Positions 53,659 through 63,445 of a stretch of 64,000 bases of DNA are shown here, piece by piece. A program made the position numbers and the translations under genes. The first letter of the stretch is position 1. The number at the start of each line of letters is the position of its first letter. Where the stretch lies: assembly GCF_900188435.1 (NCBI RefSeq), contig NZ_FYFA01000002.1, positions 1,116,001 through 1,180,000 on the forward strand, written 5' to 3'. Under the pieces are notes generated by a model, which saw only the letters and a list, made by a program, of their open reading frames with translations, was not told the origin of the DNA and ran no database searches. Origin of the DNA: Marinobacter sp. es.048 (GTDB lineage Bacteria; Pseudomonadota; Gammaproteobacteria; Pseudomonadales; Oleiphilaceae).

Positions 53659-54736
53659 CAGCAAGGGAGGCGAGCAGCTCGGCCTGGTGTTCCTGCTGCA
53701 AAGGCACGACAACGGCGTCCAGATCACCGGCGATCACTTCGTCGAGCTTATAAAGGGTGAGGTTGATCCGATGATCCGTCACCCGCCCCTGGGGAAAGTT
53801 GTACGTGCGGATGCGCTCGGAACGGTCGCCGCTACCCACCAGACTCTTGCGTGTCTCTGCCATGGACTTCTGCTGCCGCTCGGTCTCGGCATTCTGAAGC
53901 CGAGAGGCCAGCAGGCTCAACGCCTTGGCGCGGTTCTTGTGCTGGGAACGCTCTTCCTGGCATTCCACCACGATACCCGTTGGCAAATGCGTTATCCGGA
54001 TTGCCGAATCGGTCTTGTTGACGTGCTGGCCGCCAGCACCTGACGCACGAAAAGTGTCTACCCTCAGATCCGCCTTGTTGAGCTCGATGGCTTCGGCCTC
54101 ATCGGCCTCGGGCATCACCGCCACGGTACAGGCCGAGGTATGGATCCGGCCCTGGGATTCGGTTTCCGGAACACGCTGCACCCGATGGGCTCCAGACTCA
54201 AACTTCAGGGCACCGTATACGCCGTCACCTGCCACGCGCGCAATCAGTTCCTTGAAGCCGCCGTGCTCGCCCTCGCTCTCGCTCAGAACCTCCACCTGCC
54301 AGCGCTGGCGCTCGGCATAGCGCAGATACATCCGGAACAGATCGCCGGCAAAAATGGCAGCCTCGTCACCACCGGTGCCGGCGCGAATCTCCAGGAATAC
54401 GTTCTTGCCGTCGTTCGGGTCTTTCGGCAGCATCAGGCGCTGGAGCTCTTCATCGAGTTCCTCGCTCTTCTGCTCGGCAAGTTGCAGTTCTTCCTCGGCC
54501 ATCTCCCGCATATCGGCGTCGCCATCTTTCGCCAGCTCGCGCGCAGCCTCGATGTCATCCAGGGAGTGCTGCCAGGCCTGGAAGCAATGAACAATGGGCT
54601 CAATCTCGGCGAACTCCCGGGAGAGGTCCCGGAACTTGTCCTGCTGGGAAATAATGGAAGAATCACTGAGCAAAGCGCTGACTTCCTCGAAGCGGTCGGT
54701 AAGCTGCTCGAGGCGGGATTGGATCGATGGCTTCAT
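53648..54736 (-). CDS. prfA: Peptide chain release factor 1
   Basis: RF1 terminates at UAG and UAA. The 362-residue protein (E. coli 360) has the helical domain 1, then the PxT codon-recognition motif as PET in [15 protein letters not shown], and the GGQ loop ([15 protein letters not shown]). The PET form of PxT is expected in related bacteria. Its ATGA overlaps the hemA stop by four bases, and prmC overlaps its own stop, so hemA-prfA-prmC is a coupled operon as in E. coli. Confidence 0.98.
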   Translation of the reverse strand: MKPSIQSRLEQLTDRFEEVSALLSDSSIISQQDKFRDLSREFAEIEPIVHCFQAWQHSLDDIEAARELAKDGDADMREMAEEELQLAEQKSEELDEELQRLMLPKDPNDGKNVFLEIRAGTGGDEAAIFAGDLFRMYLRYAERQRWQVEVLSESEGEHGGFKELIARVAGDGVYGALKFESGAHRVQRVPETESQGRIHTSACTVAVMPEADEAEAIELNKADLRVDTFRASGAGGQHVNKTDSAIRITHLPTGIVVECQEERSQHKNRAKALSLLASRLQNAETERQQKSMAETRKSLVGSGDRSERIRTYNFPQGRVTDHRINLTLYKLDEVIAGDLDAVVVPLQQEHQAELLASLADDQ

Positions 54737-56022
54737 AATTTTTCCGGGGTAGTCGTCGTGTCCGCGTCCAGTGCATCCAGCTGGTGCAACTCACGCAGCC
54801 ACTCTGTCACCTCGGTGCGACCTTCTGTGGTGGCCTTGCGAACCTGCACAGAGGGTTCGTGCAGGAGTTTGTTGGTAAGGCCGCGCGCCATACTGCGCAG
54901 CACGGTTTCCGGATCTGTGCCGTTGCGCAGGGCGCGCAGGGCTTTTTCGGTTTCCGCATCGCGCAGCACTTCGGCGCGCTGACGGAACTGTTTGAGAGTG
55001 GACACCGCGTCCAGAGCCCGAAGTTGATTCAGGAAATCCTGCACCCCGGACGCCACCAGATTCTCTGCTTCCCGGGCAGCACCCTCCCGGGAGCGAATAT
55101 TCTCTTCGATAACCTGGCGCAGGTCGTCAACCGTGTATAAATAGACGTCGTCCAACGAGGCCACTTCCGGCTCGATATCCCGGGGCACGGCAATGTCCAC
55201 CATAAAATAGGGACGGTGCTTGCGCCTCTTCAATGCCCGTTCAACGGCGCCTTTGCCCAGGATCGGCAGTGGACTCGCGGTGGACGAAATAATGATGTCG
55301 ACATCGGTCAGGTGCTCAGGGATCTCGGACAGCACAATGCCCTTGCCACCACGTGATTCCGCCAGTGCCTGCGCCCGCTCAAGGGTACGGTTGGCCACCA
55401 GAAAATCCTTCACGCCGGCATCCGCAAGGTGCCGGGCCACCAACTCGATGGTTTTGCCGGCACCTATCAGCAAGGCCTTGTTGCGGGACATGTCGGCAAA
55501 GATATGATGCGCCATGCTCACCGCTGCATAGGCAACGGAGACCGGGTTCTCACCAATAGCGGTCTGGGTCCGTACGCGCTTGGCAACCGAGAAGGTATGC
55601 TCGAACAGCCGGGACAGGAACGAGCCACTGGCGCCGTGCTCCCTGGCCAGGGTATAGGCATCTTTCAGCTGACCGAGAATCTGCGGCTCGCCCAGCACCA
55701 TGGAATCCAGGCCGGCGGCCACCCGCATCATGTGCCGCACAGCATCACCGTCGCGATGCACATACAGCGCCTCTTCCAGTTCCGCGGCGTCCATACCATG
55801 AAAGCCTGCCATCCAGCGAAGCACCATCGGCGCGCAGTCGTCATCGCCGGCCAGGTACAATTCGGTCCGATTGCAGGTAGACAGGATCGCAGCCTCGGTG
55901 GCACCTGAGGTCGCCCGAAGCTCGGCAAACGCCTCCGCCATGCGCTCGGGCGTAAACGCCACCCGCTCCCGTAATTCAACGGGGGCCGTGCGATGATTGA
56001 TTCCCAGCGTGAGCAGTGCCAT
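54733..56022 (-). CDS. hemA: Glutamyl-tRNA reductase
   Basis: HemA reduces glutamyl-tRNA to glutamate-1-semialdehyde, the first committed step of tetrapyrrole synthesis. The 429-residue protein (E. coli 418) has the catalytic Cys in [12 protein letters not shown] (around residue 50), the NADPH site [17 protein letters not shown] and a C-terminal dimerisation domain. The ATG at 56022 begins [17 protein letters not shown], the standard start; a further 16 in-frame codons upstream are not needed. It diverges from the TPR lipoprotein-lolB-ispE operon across 248 bases, the conserved layout of this region. Confidence 0.97.
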   Translation of the reverse strand: MALLTLGINHRTAPVELRERVAFTPERMAEAFAELRATSGATEAAILSTCNRTELYLAGDDDCAPMVLRWMAGFHGMDAAELEEALYVHRDGDAVRHMMRVAAGLDSMVLGEPQILGQLKDAYTLAREHGASGSFLSRLFEHTFSVAKRVRTQTAIGENPVSVAYAAVSMAHHIFADMSRNKALLIGAGKTIELVARHLADAGVKDFLVANRTLERAQALAESRGGKGIVLSEIPEHLTDVDIIISSTASPLPILGKGAVERALKRRKHRPYFMVDIAVPRDIEPEVASLDDVYLYTVDDLRQVIEENIRSREGAAREAENLVASGVQDFLNQLRALDAVSTLKQFRQRAEVLRDAETEKALRALRNGTDPETVLRSMARGLTNKLLHEPSVQVRKATTEGRTEVTEWLRELHQLDALDADTTTTPEKL

Positions 56023-56270
56023 TTCGTGGTTGTACAACCTTTTGCCGATGAGCGGTGCAGATGCGCGCAATTACCGGACATTTTAACGGTCAGCGGCCTT
56101 AGCTGCCACCCAAAACCGCCACAGCTTCGGCAAGTGCGGACAGGTTGGGCAAGATCAGACGCTTATGCCATTATAGGGATTCGGCTGAGGCCGGGACCCG
56201 ATCTACCTCAAAAAAAGGGGCTGGAGCGTGGTTATTTTTGTTGCGTTTTCGACAGACCATGGGAAGTTGC

Positions 56271-58019
56271 ATGCACAAGTCCGTACCGTTTCTGGTTACC
56301 TGCCTGCTTGGCCTCACACTGGCAGGATGTGCCAGCCTCACCGGCACTGAGGAAGCGCCTGCTCCTGGCGAAACAGCCGCCACTGAGAGCAAGACGGAGC
56401 CAAAGCCACCGGTTGAATACGCCGATTTCGAGCCCGAAACCCTCTATTTGCTGCTGTCTGCCGAAGTCGCGGCCCAGCGCGGACGCTACGACATCACCCT
56501 GGTGAACTACCTGAAGGCTGCCAAACAGTCCCGTGACCAGGTAGTGATTGAGCGGGCCATGCGAATTGCCCAGTCCCTGAACGGCGATAATGCCCAGAAG
56601 CAGCTGGCAGAGCTATGGCTGGAAATCGATCCGGATAACCTCCAGGCCCACAGGATCTCTGCAATCCAGGCGGTAAAAGGCAACGACCTCCAGACCGCCA
56701 TCCATCACATGGAACGGATCATGGATCAGGGCGGCGATGCTGACTTTGATAGCCTGGCCGCCATGGCTGCCAATCTGCCGCCAAAGCAACAGCAGGAGCT
56801 TCTGGCTCTCTATAACGAAATGTCCGACCGCCACCCCGACAACCCGGAACTGGAATACAGCATCGCGCTGCTATTAAAAGTAACCGGGCAGCCGCAACAA
56901 GCCCTGGACAGACTTGAACCACTGCTGCAGGAAAACGCGAACTTCCAGCCCGCCATCATCCTCAAGGGCGACCTGCTTTACCAGACGGGCCAGAAAGGCC
57001 GCGCGCTGGATTACCTGCTGACAAACACCCGCCGCTTTCCGGCCAACCGACAGATGGGCACCCTCTACGGCCGAATGTTGATTAACGAGGGCGAATTACA
57101 GGCAGCCCAGGATGAATTCGCAAGACTGGTCAAGCGCCACCCGGACACCCCGGGCCTTAGACTCTCCCATGCACTGGTCGCCCTTGAGAATGGCCAGACC
57201 GATATGGCGCGGCAAGAGCTGACACAGCTGGCCGAACAGGGCCATCATACCAGCGAAGCCAATTATTATCTGGGCCGCATTGAGGACCAGGCCGGCAATA
57301 CCGAGCAGGCCATTGGCTATTACCAGAGCGTGGAACAGGGCAATTATTACTTTCCGGCCCTGGCCCGCGCCAGCTCCCTGCTGGCTGGGAACGGCCAGCT
57401 TGAGGACGCCATTGACCGCATCCGCAGACTGCGTGAGGCCAACCCCCGGCAGGCAGAGAACTTCTGGCTGCTGGAGGTAAACCTGCTGCTGGATCAGGAA
57501 CAGCGAAAAGAAGCCCTGAGCACCGCAACGGAAGCTCTGGAAGAACATCCGGACAATATTGAGATCCGCTACGCCCGGGCAATGCTGTACGACGGCATCG
57601 GGCAGCCTGCCGATGCCGAAGCCGATCTGAAGCAGATTCTCACGCAGGAGCCCGAAAACGCCATTGCCCTGAACGCCCTGGGCTACATCCTGACCACCCG
57701 GACGGACAGGCTGAGGGAAGCCCGCGGCTATATCGAGAAAGCACTTCGACTGGACCCGGATAACCCGGCCATCCTCGACAGCATGGGCTGGGTTCTGTTC
57801 CTCGAAGGCCAGATCGAGCCCGCGCTCGACTACCTTTCCCGTGCTTGGGCAGCCTTTCCGGACCCGGAAGTTGCCGCCCACTATGGTGAGGCGCTCTGGA
57901 TGAACGGCGCCGAAGAACAGGCCCGAATCATCTGGCAGGAGGGCCTGGAGCAGGACAGCGACCACGAAATGCTCAGAGAAACCATAGACCGGCTGACCAA
58001 CGACGGTGAGCCGGAATGA
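56271..58019 (+). CDS. Tetratricopeptide-repeat lipoprotein
   Basis: The 582-residue protein has a lipoprotein signal: the lipobox LAGC ends at Cys20. About a dozen TPR-like helical repeats follow from residue 45 to the end (for example AYNAL-type NALGYILTTRTDRLREARGYIEKALRLDPDNPAILDSMG, seen across two repeats). Such proteins usually scaffold outer-membrane or envelope complexes. In pseudomonads the equivalent gene lies between hemA and lolB, as here. The ATG at 56271 was chosen because it gives the lipobox. The stop overlaps the lolB start (ATGA). Confidence 0.88.
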   Translation: MHKSVPFLVTCLLGLTLAGCASLTGTEEAPAPGETAATESKTEPKPPVEYADFEPETLYLLLSAEVAAQRGRYDITLVNYLKAAKQSRDQVVIERAMRIAQSLNGDNAQKQLAELWLEIDPDNLQAHRISAIQAVKGNDLQTAIHHMERIMDQGGDADFDSLAAMAANLPPKQQQELLALYNEMSDRHPDNPELEYSIALLLKVTGQPQQALDRLEPLLQENANFQPAIILKGDLLYQTGQKGRALDYLLTNTRRFPANRQMGTLYGRMLINEGELQAAQDEFARLVKRHPDTPGLRLSHALVALENGQTDMARQELTQLAEQGHHTSEANYYLGRIEDQAGNTEQAIGYYQSVEQGNYYFPALARASSLLAGNGQLEDAIDRIRRLREANPRQAENFWLLEVNLLLDQEQRKEALSTATEALEEHPDNIEIRYARAMLYDGIGQPADAEADLKQILTQEPENAIALNALGYILTTRTDRLREARGYIEKALRLDPDNPAILDSMGWVLFLEGQIEPALDYLSRAWAAFPDPEVAAHYGEALWMNGAEEQARIIWQEGLEQDSDHEMLRETIDRLTNDGEPE

Positions 58020-58648
58020 AACTGGCCCGAACCCTGGCAGTACTGATGATGCTTGCCACCCTCGGCGCCTGTACCACGATCCAGATCGACCCATTGCCGG
58101 AAGGCATGACAGACCAGCCCCCCGCGAACTGGACCACTCGCGCAGCGAGTCTTGGCGAGCTTGACCACTGGAAGCTGTCCGGGAAGCTGGCCGTCCGCCA
58201 GCCATCCGACAGCGGAACCGCCATCATCAATCACTGGGTTCAGGACGGCGAAGCCTACGACCTGGCCCTCTCCTCCTCCTTCCTCGGGATGGGCAGCACA
58301 ACCCTCAAAGGGGTCCCAGGCTTTATTGAGCTGACCCTCCCGAATGGCGAAACTTACCGCTCGGGCGAGCCGGAAGCGCTGGTCGAGGCCGCCACGGGCT
58401 GGCAGTTGCCCCTGGAGAACCTGACCTGGTGGATTCGGGGCCTGCCATCACCCGCCAGCGATTATCGCCTGCTGTTTGATGATCAGGGCACCCTGGCGAT
58501 CATCCGCCAGAACGGCTGGGAGATCCGCTATGACCGGTGGCAGACCTTCCTCTCCAGTTACCCTGCGCTGCCCGCCAGGATTACCGCCCTCAAAGAGGAA
58601 AAGCGGGTCCGTGTGGTGGTCAGCGACTGGCAGGAGAGCCCCGAGTGA
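58016..58648 (+). CDS. lolB: Outer-membrane lipoprotein receptor LolB
   Basis: LolB accepts lipoproteins from LolA and inserts them into the outer membrane. The 210-residue precursor (E. coli 207) has its own lipobox LGAC with Cys19. The mature domain contains [28 protein letters not shown] and [11 protein letters not shown], the family core of a convex beta sheet. The gene overlaps the TPR gene by four bases (ATGA), and its TGA overlaps the ispE GTG, so the three genes are translationally coupled. Confidence 0.95.
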   Translation: MKLARTLAVLMMLATLGACTTIQIDPLPEGMTDQPPANWTTRAASLGELDHWKLSGKLAVRQPSDSGTAIINHWVQDGEAYDLALSSSFLGMGSTTLKGVPGFIELTLPNGETYRSGEPEALVEAATGWQLPLENLTWWIRGLPSPASDYRLLFDDQGTLAIIRQNGWEIRYDRWQTFLSSYPALPARITALKEEKRVRVVVSDWQESPE

Positions 58649-59508
58649 CGCCTGATCTGATTCTACCGGCACCGGCCAAACTGAACCTGTTTCTACATAT
58701 TGTCGGGCGCCGGGACGACGGCTATCACGAGCTTCAGACCCTTTTTCAGTTTCTCGACTATGGCGACGACCTGAGCTTTACCCTGACACCCGGCGAGCCA
58801 GGCGTGAGGCTCGCGGAGCCTGTTCCCGGTGTCGACGACGAGGACAACCTCATCATTCGTGCGGCCAGAGCTCTCCTTGAACGGGTTGGGGGCGATTTGC
58901 CCGGGGTCACCATCGGAATCACCAAACGGCTGCCCATGGGCAGCGGTCTTGGCGGCGGCAGCTCCAACGCCGCAACAACCCTGCTCGGACTGAAGCACCT
59001 ATGGCAGCTCGACCTCAGCAACGACGAGCTCGCCGAGATCGGCCTGAGCCTGGGCGCCGATGTGCCCGTTTTTGTTCGCGGCCATTCAGCCTTCGGCGAA
59101 GGGGTTGGTGAAACACTGACCAACGCTTATCCGCCGGAGGACTGGTTCGTTGTTATCAAGCCTGGCTGTAACATAAACACTGGCAAGATTTTTTCCGAGC
59201 AAGGGTTGACAAGGAACACCCCGAGAATCAAAATAGCGCCCGCTTTTGAGGGAGACGCCTCGAGGTACCGAAACGACTGTGAGGATGTAGTTCGAAAACT
59301 GTATCCTGAGGTTAACCAGAGCCTGGAATGGCTTTCACAATTCGGACCTGCAAGATTAACCGGAACCGGGGCTTGCATATTTGGACGTTTCCCGACAGAA
59401 TCCGCAGCCCGGATCATCTGGGAAAGCAAACCCTCCGGCGTCACGGGGTTCGTAGCTAAAGGGGTGAACAAATCACCTCTACACAAAAAGCTAACAGAGC
59501 TGAAATGA
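58645..59508 (+). CDS. ispE: 4-diphosphocytidyl-2-C-methyl-D-erythritol kinase
   Basis: IspE phosphorylates CDP-methylerythritol in the MEP isoprenoid pathway. The 287-residue protein (E. coli 283) is a GHMP kinase. It has [23 protein letters not shown] at the N-terminus and the ATP loop [17 protein letters not shown] around residue 91. The start is GTG at 58645 with AGGAG 8 bases upstream, overlapping the lolB stop (GTGA); longer in-frame openings upstream fall in lolB and are not used. tRNA-Gln lies 19 bases past its stop. Confidence 0.95.
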   Translation: MTPDLILPAPAKLNLFLHIVGRRDDGYHELQTLFQFLDYGDDLSFTLTPGEPGVRLAEPVPGVDDEDNLIIRAARALLERVGGDLPGVTIGITKRLPMGSGLGGGSSNAATTLLGLKHLWQLDLSNDELAEIGLSLGADVPVFVRGHSAFGEGVGETLTNAYPPEDWFVVIKPGCNINTGKIFSEQGLTRNTPRIKIAPAFEGDASRYRNDCEDVVRKLYPEVNQSLEWLSQFGPARLTGTGACIFGRFPTESAARIIWESKPSGVTGFVAKGVNKSPLHKKLTELK

Positions 59509-59527
59509 TGCCAAAAAAGCACGATAC

Positions 59528-59602
59528 TGGGGTGTCGCCAAGTGGTAAGGCAACGGGTTTTGATCCCGTCATGCGCAGGTTCGAATCCTGCCACCCCAGC
59601 CA
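59528..59602 (+). tRNA. glnT: tRNA-Gln (anticodon UUG)
   Basis: The 75-base sequence folds as a complete cloverleaf. The acceptor arms TGGGGTG and CACCCCA pair fully, the discriminator is G and CCA is encoded. The anticodon loop TTTTGAT (59558-59564) gives anticodon TTG at 59560-59562. The T-arm carries GGTTCGAATCC. It is embedded between ispE and prs, a conserved placement in pseudomonads, and is probably cut from a longer transcript. Confidence 0.97.
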
Positions 59603-59654
59603 CCTTTCTCCCGCTTCTTCTGAATCAAACGCCGATACTGAGAAGGATGCCGTC

Positions 59655-60605
59655 GTGTCCAAACTGATGATCTTCGCTGGTAACGCCAACCCTGAACTTG
59701 CTCAGGCGATTGCCCGCAAACTCCACATTCCCATGGGTCAGGCCACTGTAGGCCGTTTCAGCGACGGGGAAACCACCGTCGAGATCAATGAGAATGTCCG
59801 CGGCCATGATGTATTCATCATCCAGCCGACCTGCTATCCCACCAACGACAACCTGATGGAACTGATCGTGATGGCCGACGCACTTCGCCGTGCTTCCGCT
59901 ACACGGGTCACCGCCGTTATCCCCTATTATGGATACGCGCGCCAGGATCGCCGGGTACGCTCTACCCGCGTTGCCATCAGCGCCAAGGTGGTCGCAGACA
60001 TGATTTCCAGCATCGGCGTAGACCGGGTTCTGACCGTTGACCTGCACGCCGATCAGATCCAAGGCTTCTTCGATATCCCGGTGGACAACATCTACGCCAC
60101 ACCGGTCATGCTTGAAGACATCTTCAAGCAGCGTTTCGAGAACTTTGTAGTGGTATCTCCGGACGTTGGCGGCGTGGTTCGCGCCCGTGCGGTGGCCAAG
60201 CGCCTGGACGACGCCGACCTTGCCATCATCGACAAGCGTCGACCGAAAGCGAACGTATCCCAAGTGATGCACATCATCGGTGATGTCAAAGACAAGACCT
60301 GTATCCTGGTGGACGACATCATCGATACCGCCGGCACGCTGTGCAAAGCGGCCAACGCCCTGAAAGAACACGGCGCGGCCCGCGTGGTTGCCTACATCAC
60401 CCACCCGGTTCTCTCCGGCCCGGCCATTGATAATATCAATGCCTCACAGCTGGACGAACTTGTGGTCTGCGATACCATCCCGCTGGGTGACAAAGCGCAC
60501 AATTGTGATAGAATCCGCGTCCTCGGAATGGCCGGGCTGCTTGCGGAGTCTATTCGTCGCGTAAGCAACGAAGAGTCCATCAGTGCCATGTTCGAGAATG
60601 CCTGA
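59655..60605 (+). CDS. prs: Ribose-phosphate pyrophosphokinase
   Basis: Prs makes PRPP from ribose-5-phosphate and ATP for nucleotide, His and Trp synthesis. The 316-residue protein (E. coli 315) has RQDRR of the flexible ATP loop, [12 protein letters not shown], and the PRPP-binding [11 protein letters not shown]. The start is GTG at 59655 with AAGGA 7 bases upstream and reads [10 protein letters not shown]; it is in frame with a longer opening that runs through the tRNA gene and cannot be real. Two hairpins follow before rplY. Confidence 0.97.
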   Translation: MSKLMIFAGNANPELAQAIARKLHIPMGQATVGRFSDGETTVEINENVRGHDVFIIQPTCYPTNDNLMELIVMADALRRASATRVTAVIPYYGYARQDRRVRSTRVAISAKVVADMISSIGVDRVLTVDLHADQIQGFFDIPVDNIYATPVMLEDIFKQRFENFVVVSPDVGGVVRARAVAKRLDDADLAIIDKRRPKANVSQVMHIIGDVKDKTCILVDDIIDTAGTLCKAANALKEHGAARVVAYITHPVLSGPAIDNINASQLDELVVCDTIPLGDKAHNCDRIRVLGMAGLLAESIRRVSNEESISAMFENA

Positions 60606-60650
60606 GTGACCTTTCGGTCGTAATATCAAGGCATTACAAGCAGTTACCGG

Positions 60651-60683
60651 GTCGGGAGCCTACACAGGCTCCCGACTCTTTTA
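60651..60683 (+). terminator. Intrinsic terminator after prs
   Basis: GTCGGGAGCC (60651-60660) and GGCTCCCGAC (60667-60676) form a perfect 10-bp stem with a TACACA loop, followed by TCTTTTA. It starts 45 bases past the prs stop. Confidence 0.88.
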
Positions 60684-60686
60684 GTC

Positions 60687-60707
60687 AGCCGGAAAAATCC
60701 GGCTTTT
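60687..60707 (+). terminator. Second hairpin-T-run before rplY
   Basis: AGCCGGA (60687-60693) and TCCGGCT (60698-60704) form a 7-bp stem with an AAAA loop, followed by TTT. It lies directly after the first terminator and could be a back-up stop or part of the rplY leader. Confidence 0.65.
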
Positions 60708-60771
60708 CAGAAACATCACCTGATCCTACGCCTGGTCGCGGGCAGTTCAGGTGACCATTGAGGTTATTACC

Positions 60772-61419
60772 ATGTCTCAGGAATTTGTTATCGAAGCATT
60801 TCCTCGTGACGATCAGGGGAGAGGTGCGAGCCGCCGCCTGCGTCGTGAGGAACGGAAAATCCCGGCCATCATTTATGGTGGCAACAAGGATGCAACTCCG
60901 ATTGCCATCTGGCACAACGAGCTGAAAAAAGCGCTGGAAAACGAAGCGTTCTTCTCTCACGTTCTGACCGTTGAACTGAACGGCAAGAAAGAAAGCGTCA
61001 TCCTCAAGGATCTGCAGCGTCACCCGTACAAGCCGATCCTGACCCACGCTGACTTCCTGCGCGTCGACAAGGACCACGAGATCCACGTCAACGTACCGCT
61101 GCACTTCATCAACGAAGACACCGCTCCGGCTATCAAGCTCCACGGCGGCGTAGCGAACCACCAGATCAACGAAGTTGAAGTGATCTGTCTGCCGCAGAAC
61201 CTGCCCGAGTTCATCGAAGTGGACATGACCAGTGTCGAGATGGACCAGGTAGTTCACCTGAGCGACCTGAAGCTGCCGAAAGACGTCAAGATTGCCGCCC
61301 TGCTCCAGGGTGAGGATCATGACCTGCCGGTTGTGGCTATCCACAAGCCGCGCGGCGCTAAGGTTGATGACGAAGCCGAAGACGGCGAAGAAGGTGAAGA
61401 AGGCGAAGACAAGGAGTAA
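60772..61419 (+). CDS. rplY: 50S ribosomal protein L25/general stress protein Ctc
   Basis: L25 binds 5S rRNA. This is the long TL5/Ctc form (215 residues, against 94 in E. coli). An N-terminal 5S-binding domain (IEAFPRDDQGRGASRRLRREERKIPAIIYGG in two segments) is followed by a C-terminal beta domain. The very acidic tail is DDEAEDGEEGEEGEDKE. The ATG at 60772 has GAGG 8 bases upstream; an in-frame GTG 21 bases earlier is less likely. pth follows after 30 bases. Confidence 0.96.
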   Translation: MSQEFVIEAFPRDDQGRGASRRLRREERKIPAIIYGGNKDATPIAIWHNELKKALENEAFFSHVLTVELNGKKESVILKDLQRHPYKPILTHADFLRVDKDHEIHVNVPLHFINEDTAPAIKLHGGVANHQINEVEVICLPQNLPEFIEVDMTSVEMDQVVHLSDLKLPKDVKIAALLQGEDHDLPVVAIHKPRGAKVDDEAEDGEEGEEGEDKE

Positions 61420-61449
61420 TCACTCCTGAACTGAGGAGGGCAACGGCAA

Positions 61450-62037
61450 ATGGCGCAGGATATTGTCATGGTGGTTGGTCTGGGAAATCCCGGCGCTGAC
61501 TACGAGAATACCCGCCATAACGCCGGCGCTCTCTTCGTCGAAGCTCTGGCCCGCGCTGCGGGCCAGACGCTCCGTCCCGAAAAAAAGTACCACGGGCTCT
61601 ACGCCCGAATTCAGTGGCAGGGCCTCGACCTGCACCTTCTGAATCCCACCACCTTTATGAATCGCAGCGGCCTGTCCATCAAGGCGCTGGCAGACTTCTT
61701 CAAGATTCAGCCCCAACAGATTCTGGTTGCCCACGACGAACTCGATCTGCCCCCGGGTACCGCCAAGCTCAAAAAAGGCGGCGGCCACGGCGGACACAAC
61801 GGCCTTCGTGACACTATCGCCCACTTGGGCACCAACGATTTTCAGAGACTGCGCATCGGAATCGGCCACCCCGGCGACAGCCGCAGGGTAACCGGCTACG
61901 TTCTCGGCCGCCTGGGCAAACAGGAAACCGAGGAACTGAACGCAGTGATCGACGAAATCATGCGAGTATTACCGGATGCAGCCAGCGGCAAGCTCCCCGC
62001 CGCCATGAATCGCCTGCACAGTTTCAAACCGGTATAA
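61450..62037 (+). CDS. pth: Peptidyl-tRNA hydrolase
   Basis: Pth frees tRNA from stalled peptidyl-tRNA. The 195-residue protein (E. coli 194) has [17 protein letters not shown] with the catalytic His23 and Asn13. The substrate-binding [20 protein letters not shown] and [12 protein letters not shown] segments follow. It lies between rplY and ychF, the standard order. Confidence 0.98.
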   Translation: MAQDIVMVVGLGNPGADYENTRHNAGALFVEALARAAGQTLRPEKKYHGLYARIQWQGLDLHLLNPTTFMNRSGLSIKALADFFKIQPQQILVAHDELDLPPGTAKLKKGGGHGGHNGLRDTIAHLGTNDFQRLRIGIGHPGDSRRVTGYVLGRLGKQETEELNAVIDEIMRVLPDAASGKLPAAMNRLHSFKPV

Positions 62038-62073
62038 TCCGCCCAAATTTTCCAGTACCAGCAGAGGCATTCC

Positions 62074-63165
62074 ATGGGATTTAACTGCGGCATCGTCGGC
62101 CTTCCCAACGTCGGCAAATCCACCCTGTTCAACGCACTGACCAAATCCGGCATTGGCGCGGAGAACTTCCCGTTCTGCACCATCGAGCCCAACGCTGGTG
62201 TTGTCGCCATGCCCGACCCGCGCCTCAACAAACTCGCCGAGATCGTTAAGCCGGAAAAGGTGGTGGCAACCACCATGGAGTTCGTGGATATCGCAGGCCT
62301 TGTAGAAGGCGCTTCGAAAGGCGAGGGCCTGGGCAACCAGTTCCTGGCCAATATCCGCCAGACCGACGCCATTGCCCATGTGGTGCGTTGCTTCGAGGAC
62401 GACAACGTTATTCACGTTGCCAACAAGATTGATCCGGCTTCGGATATAGAAATCATCAACACCGAACTGGCCCTCGCCGACCTGGAAACAGTGGAAAAGG
62501 CCATCAAGCGGGTACAGCGCGTGGCCAAGAGCGGCGACAAGGAAGCCAAAGCCCAGCTCGAAATGTTTGAAAAGCTGCTGCCGGTGCTGAACGAAGGCAA
62601 ACCGGTGCGCAGCATGAACCTCGACAAGGACCAGATGGCGCTGATTCGTGAGCTCTGCCTGCTCACCGTCAAGCCCACCATGTACATTGCCAACGTCAGC
62701 GAAGACGGGTTCGAGAACAACCCTCACCTGGACACCGTGAAAAAGATTGCGGAATCCGAGAACGCGGTTGTCGTGCCTATCTGCAACAAGATAGAAGCTG
62801 AAATTTCCGAACTGGAAGACGATGAAAAATCCATGTTCCTGGAAGAAATGGGCATGGAAGAGCCAGGCCTGGATCGAGTAATTCGCGGCGGCTACGGCCT
62901 GCTGGGCCTGCAGACCTACTTTACCGCCGGGGTGAAGGAAGTGCGCGCCTGGACGGTGAAAATCGGCGCCACGGCCCCTCAGGCGGCCGGCGTGATCCAC
63001 ACCGACTTCGAACGCGGCTTTATCCGGGCAGAAGTGGTGAGCTACGACGATTTCGTAAAGTACAACGGCGAAGCCGGGGCCAAAGATGCCGGTAAATGGC
63101 GCCTGGAAGGCAAGGAATACATCGTGAAAGATGGCGACGTTATCCACTTCCGCTTCAACGTGTAA
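62074..63165 (+). CDS. ychF: Redox-regulated P-loop ATPase YchF (OLA1 family)
   Basis: YchF binds ribosomes and hydrolyses ATP rather than GTP; it modulates stress responses and start-codon use. The length, 363 residues, equals E. coli YchF. The G1 motif GLPNVGKST is near residue 8, [22 protein letters not shown] supplies G3, and a central helical domain and a C-terminal TGS domain ([24 protein letters not shown]) follow. It is 36 bases from pth. Confidence 0.97.
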   Translation: MGFNCGIVGLPNVGKSTLFNALTKSGIGAENFPFCTIEPNAGVVAMPDPRLNKLAEIVKPEKVVATTMEFVDIAGLVEGASKGEGLGNQFLANIRQTDAIAHVVRCFEDDNVIHVANKIDPASDIEIINTELALADLETVEKAIKRVQRVAKSGDKEAKAQLEMFEKLLPVLNEGKPVRSMNLDKDQMALIRELCLLTVKPTMYIANVSEDGFENNPHLDTVKKIAESENAVVVPICNKIEAEISELEDDEKSMFLEEMGMEEPGLDRVIRGGYGLLGLQTYFTAGVKEVRAWTVKIGATAPQAAGVIHTDFERGFIRAEVVSYDDFVKYNGEAGAKDAGKWRLEGKEYIVKDGDVIHFRFNV

Positions 63166-63193
63166 TTTTTCAGGAAAAACTGGGTCCCAAGCC

Positions 63194-63222
63194 TTGACAC
63201 AAAGGGCCCAAATACTGAAAAT
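63194..63222 (+). promoter_or_regulatory. Promoter for tRNA-Met
   Basis: A perfect TTGACA (63194-63199) is separated by 17 bases from GAAAAT (63217-63222). A GC-rich discriminator (CGCGCC) follows, as in stringently controlled stable-RNA promoters. The tRNA begins 35 bases after the -10. Confidence 0.6.
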
Positions 63223-63257
63223 ACGCGCCTCGTTTGGGGCGATGCCCAGAACGAAAT

Positions 63258-63334
63258 GGCAAGGTAGCTCAGTTGGTTAGAGCACAGCACTCATAATGCT
63301 GGGGTCGGCGGTTCGACTCCGCCCCTTGCTACCA
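63258..63334 (+). tRNA. tRNA-Met (anticodon CAU), elongator-type
   Basis: The 77-base sequence folds as a cloverleaf with encoded CCA. The anticodon loop CTCATAA gives CAT at 63292-63294. The D-arm (AGCTCAGTTGGTTAGAGC) and variable loop (GGGGTC) match elongator tRNA-Met. A CAU tRNA could also be the lysidine-modified tRNA-Ile2. The first acceptor pair is G-T (63258 with 63330) rather than G-C. Confidence 0.88.
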
Positions 63335-63339
63335 GTATT

Positions 63340-63376
63340 CTGAAAAGCCCGTCGTGAAAGCGTCGGGCTTTTTCAG
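63340..63376 (+). terminator. Intrinsic terminator after tRNA-Met
   Basis: AAAAGCCCG (63343-63351) pairs with CGGGCTTTT (63364-63372) around a 12-base loop, and the stem runs into a T5 tract. It starts 6 bases after the tRNA. Confidence 0.85.
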
Positions 63377-63445
63377 TTTCTGGGGACGACCCCACCCTTC
63401 CCGGGCAGTGAACGCGGGACGACCCGCCTTCGTACAAGACCTGCT

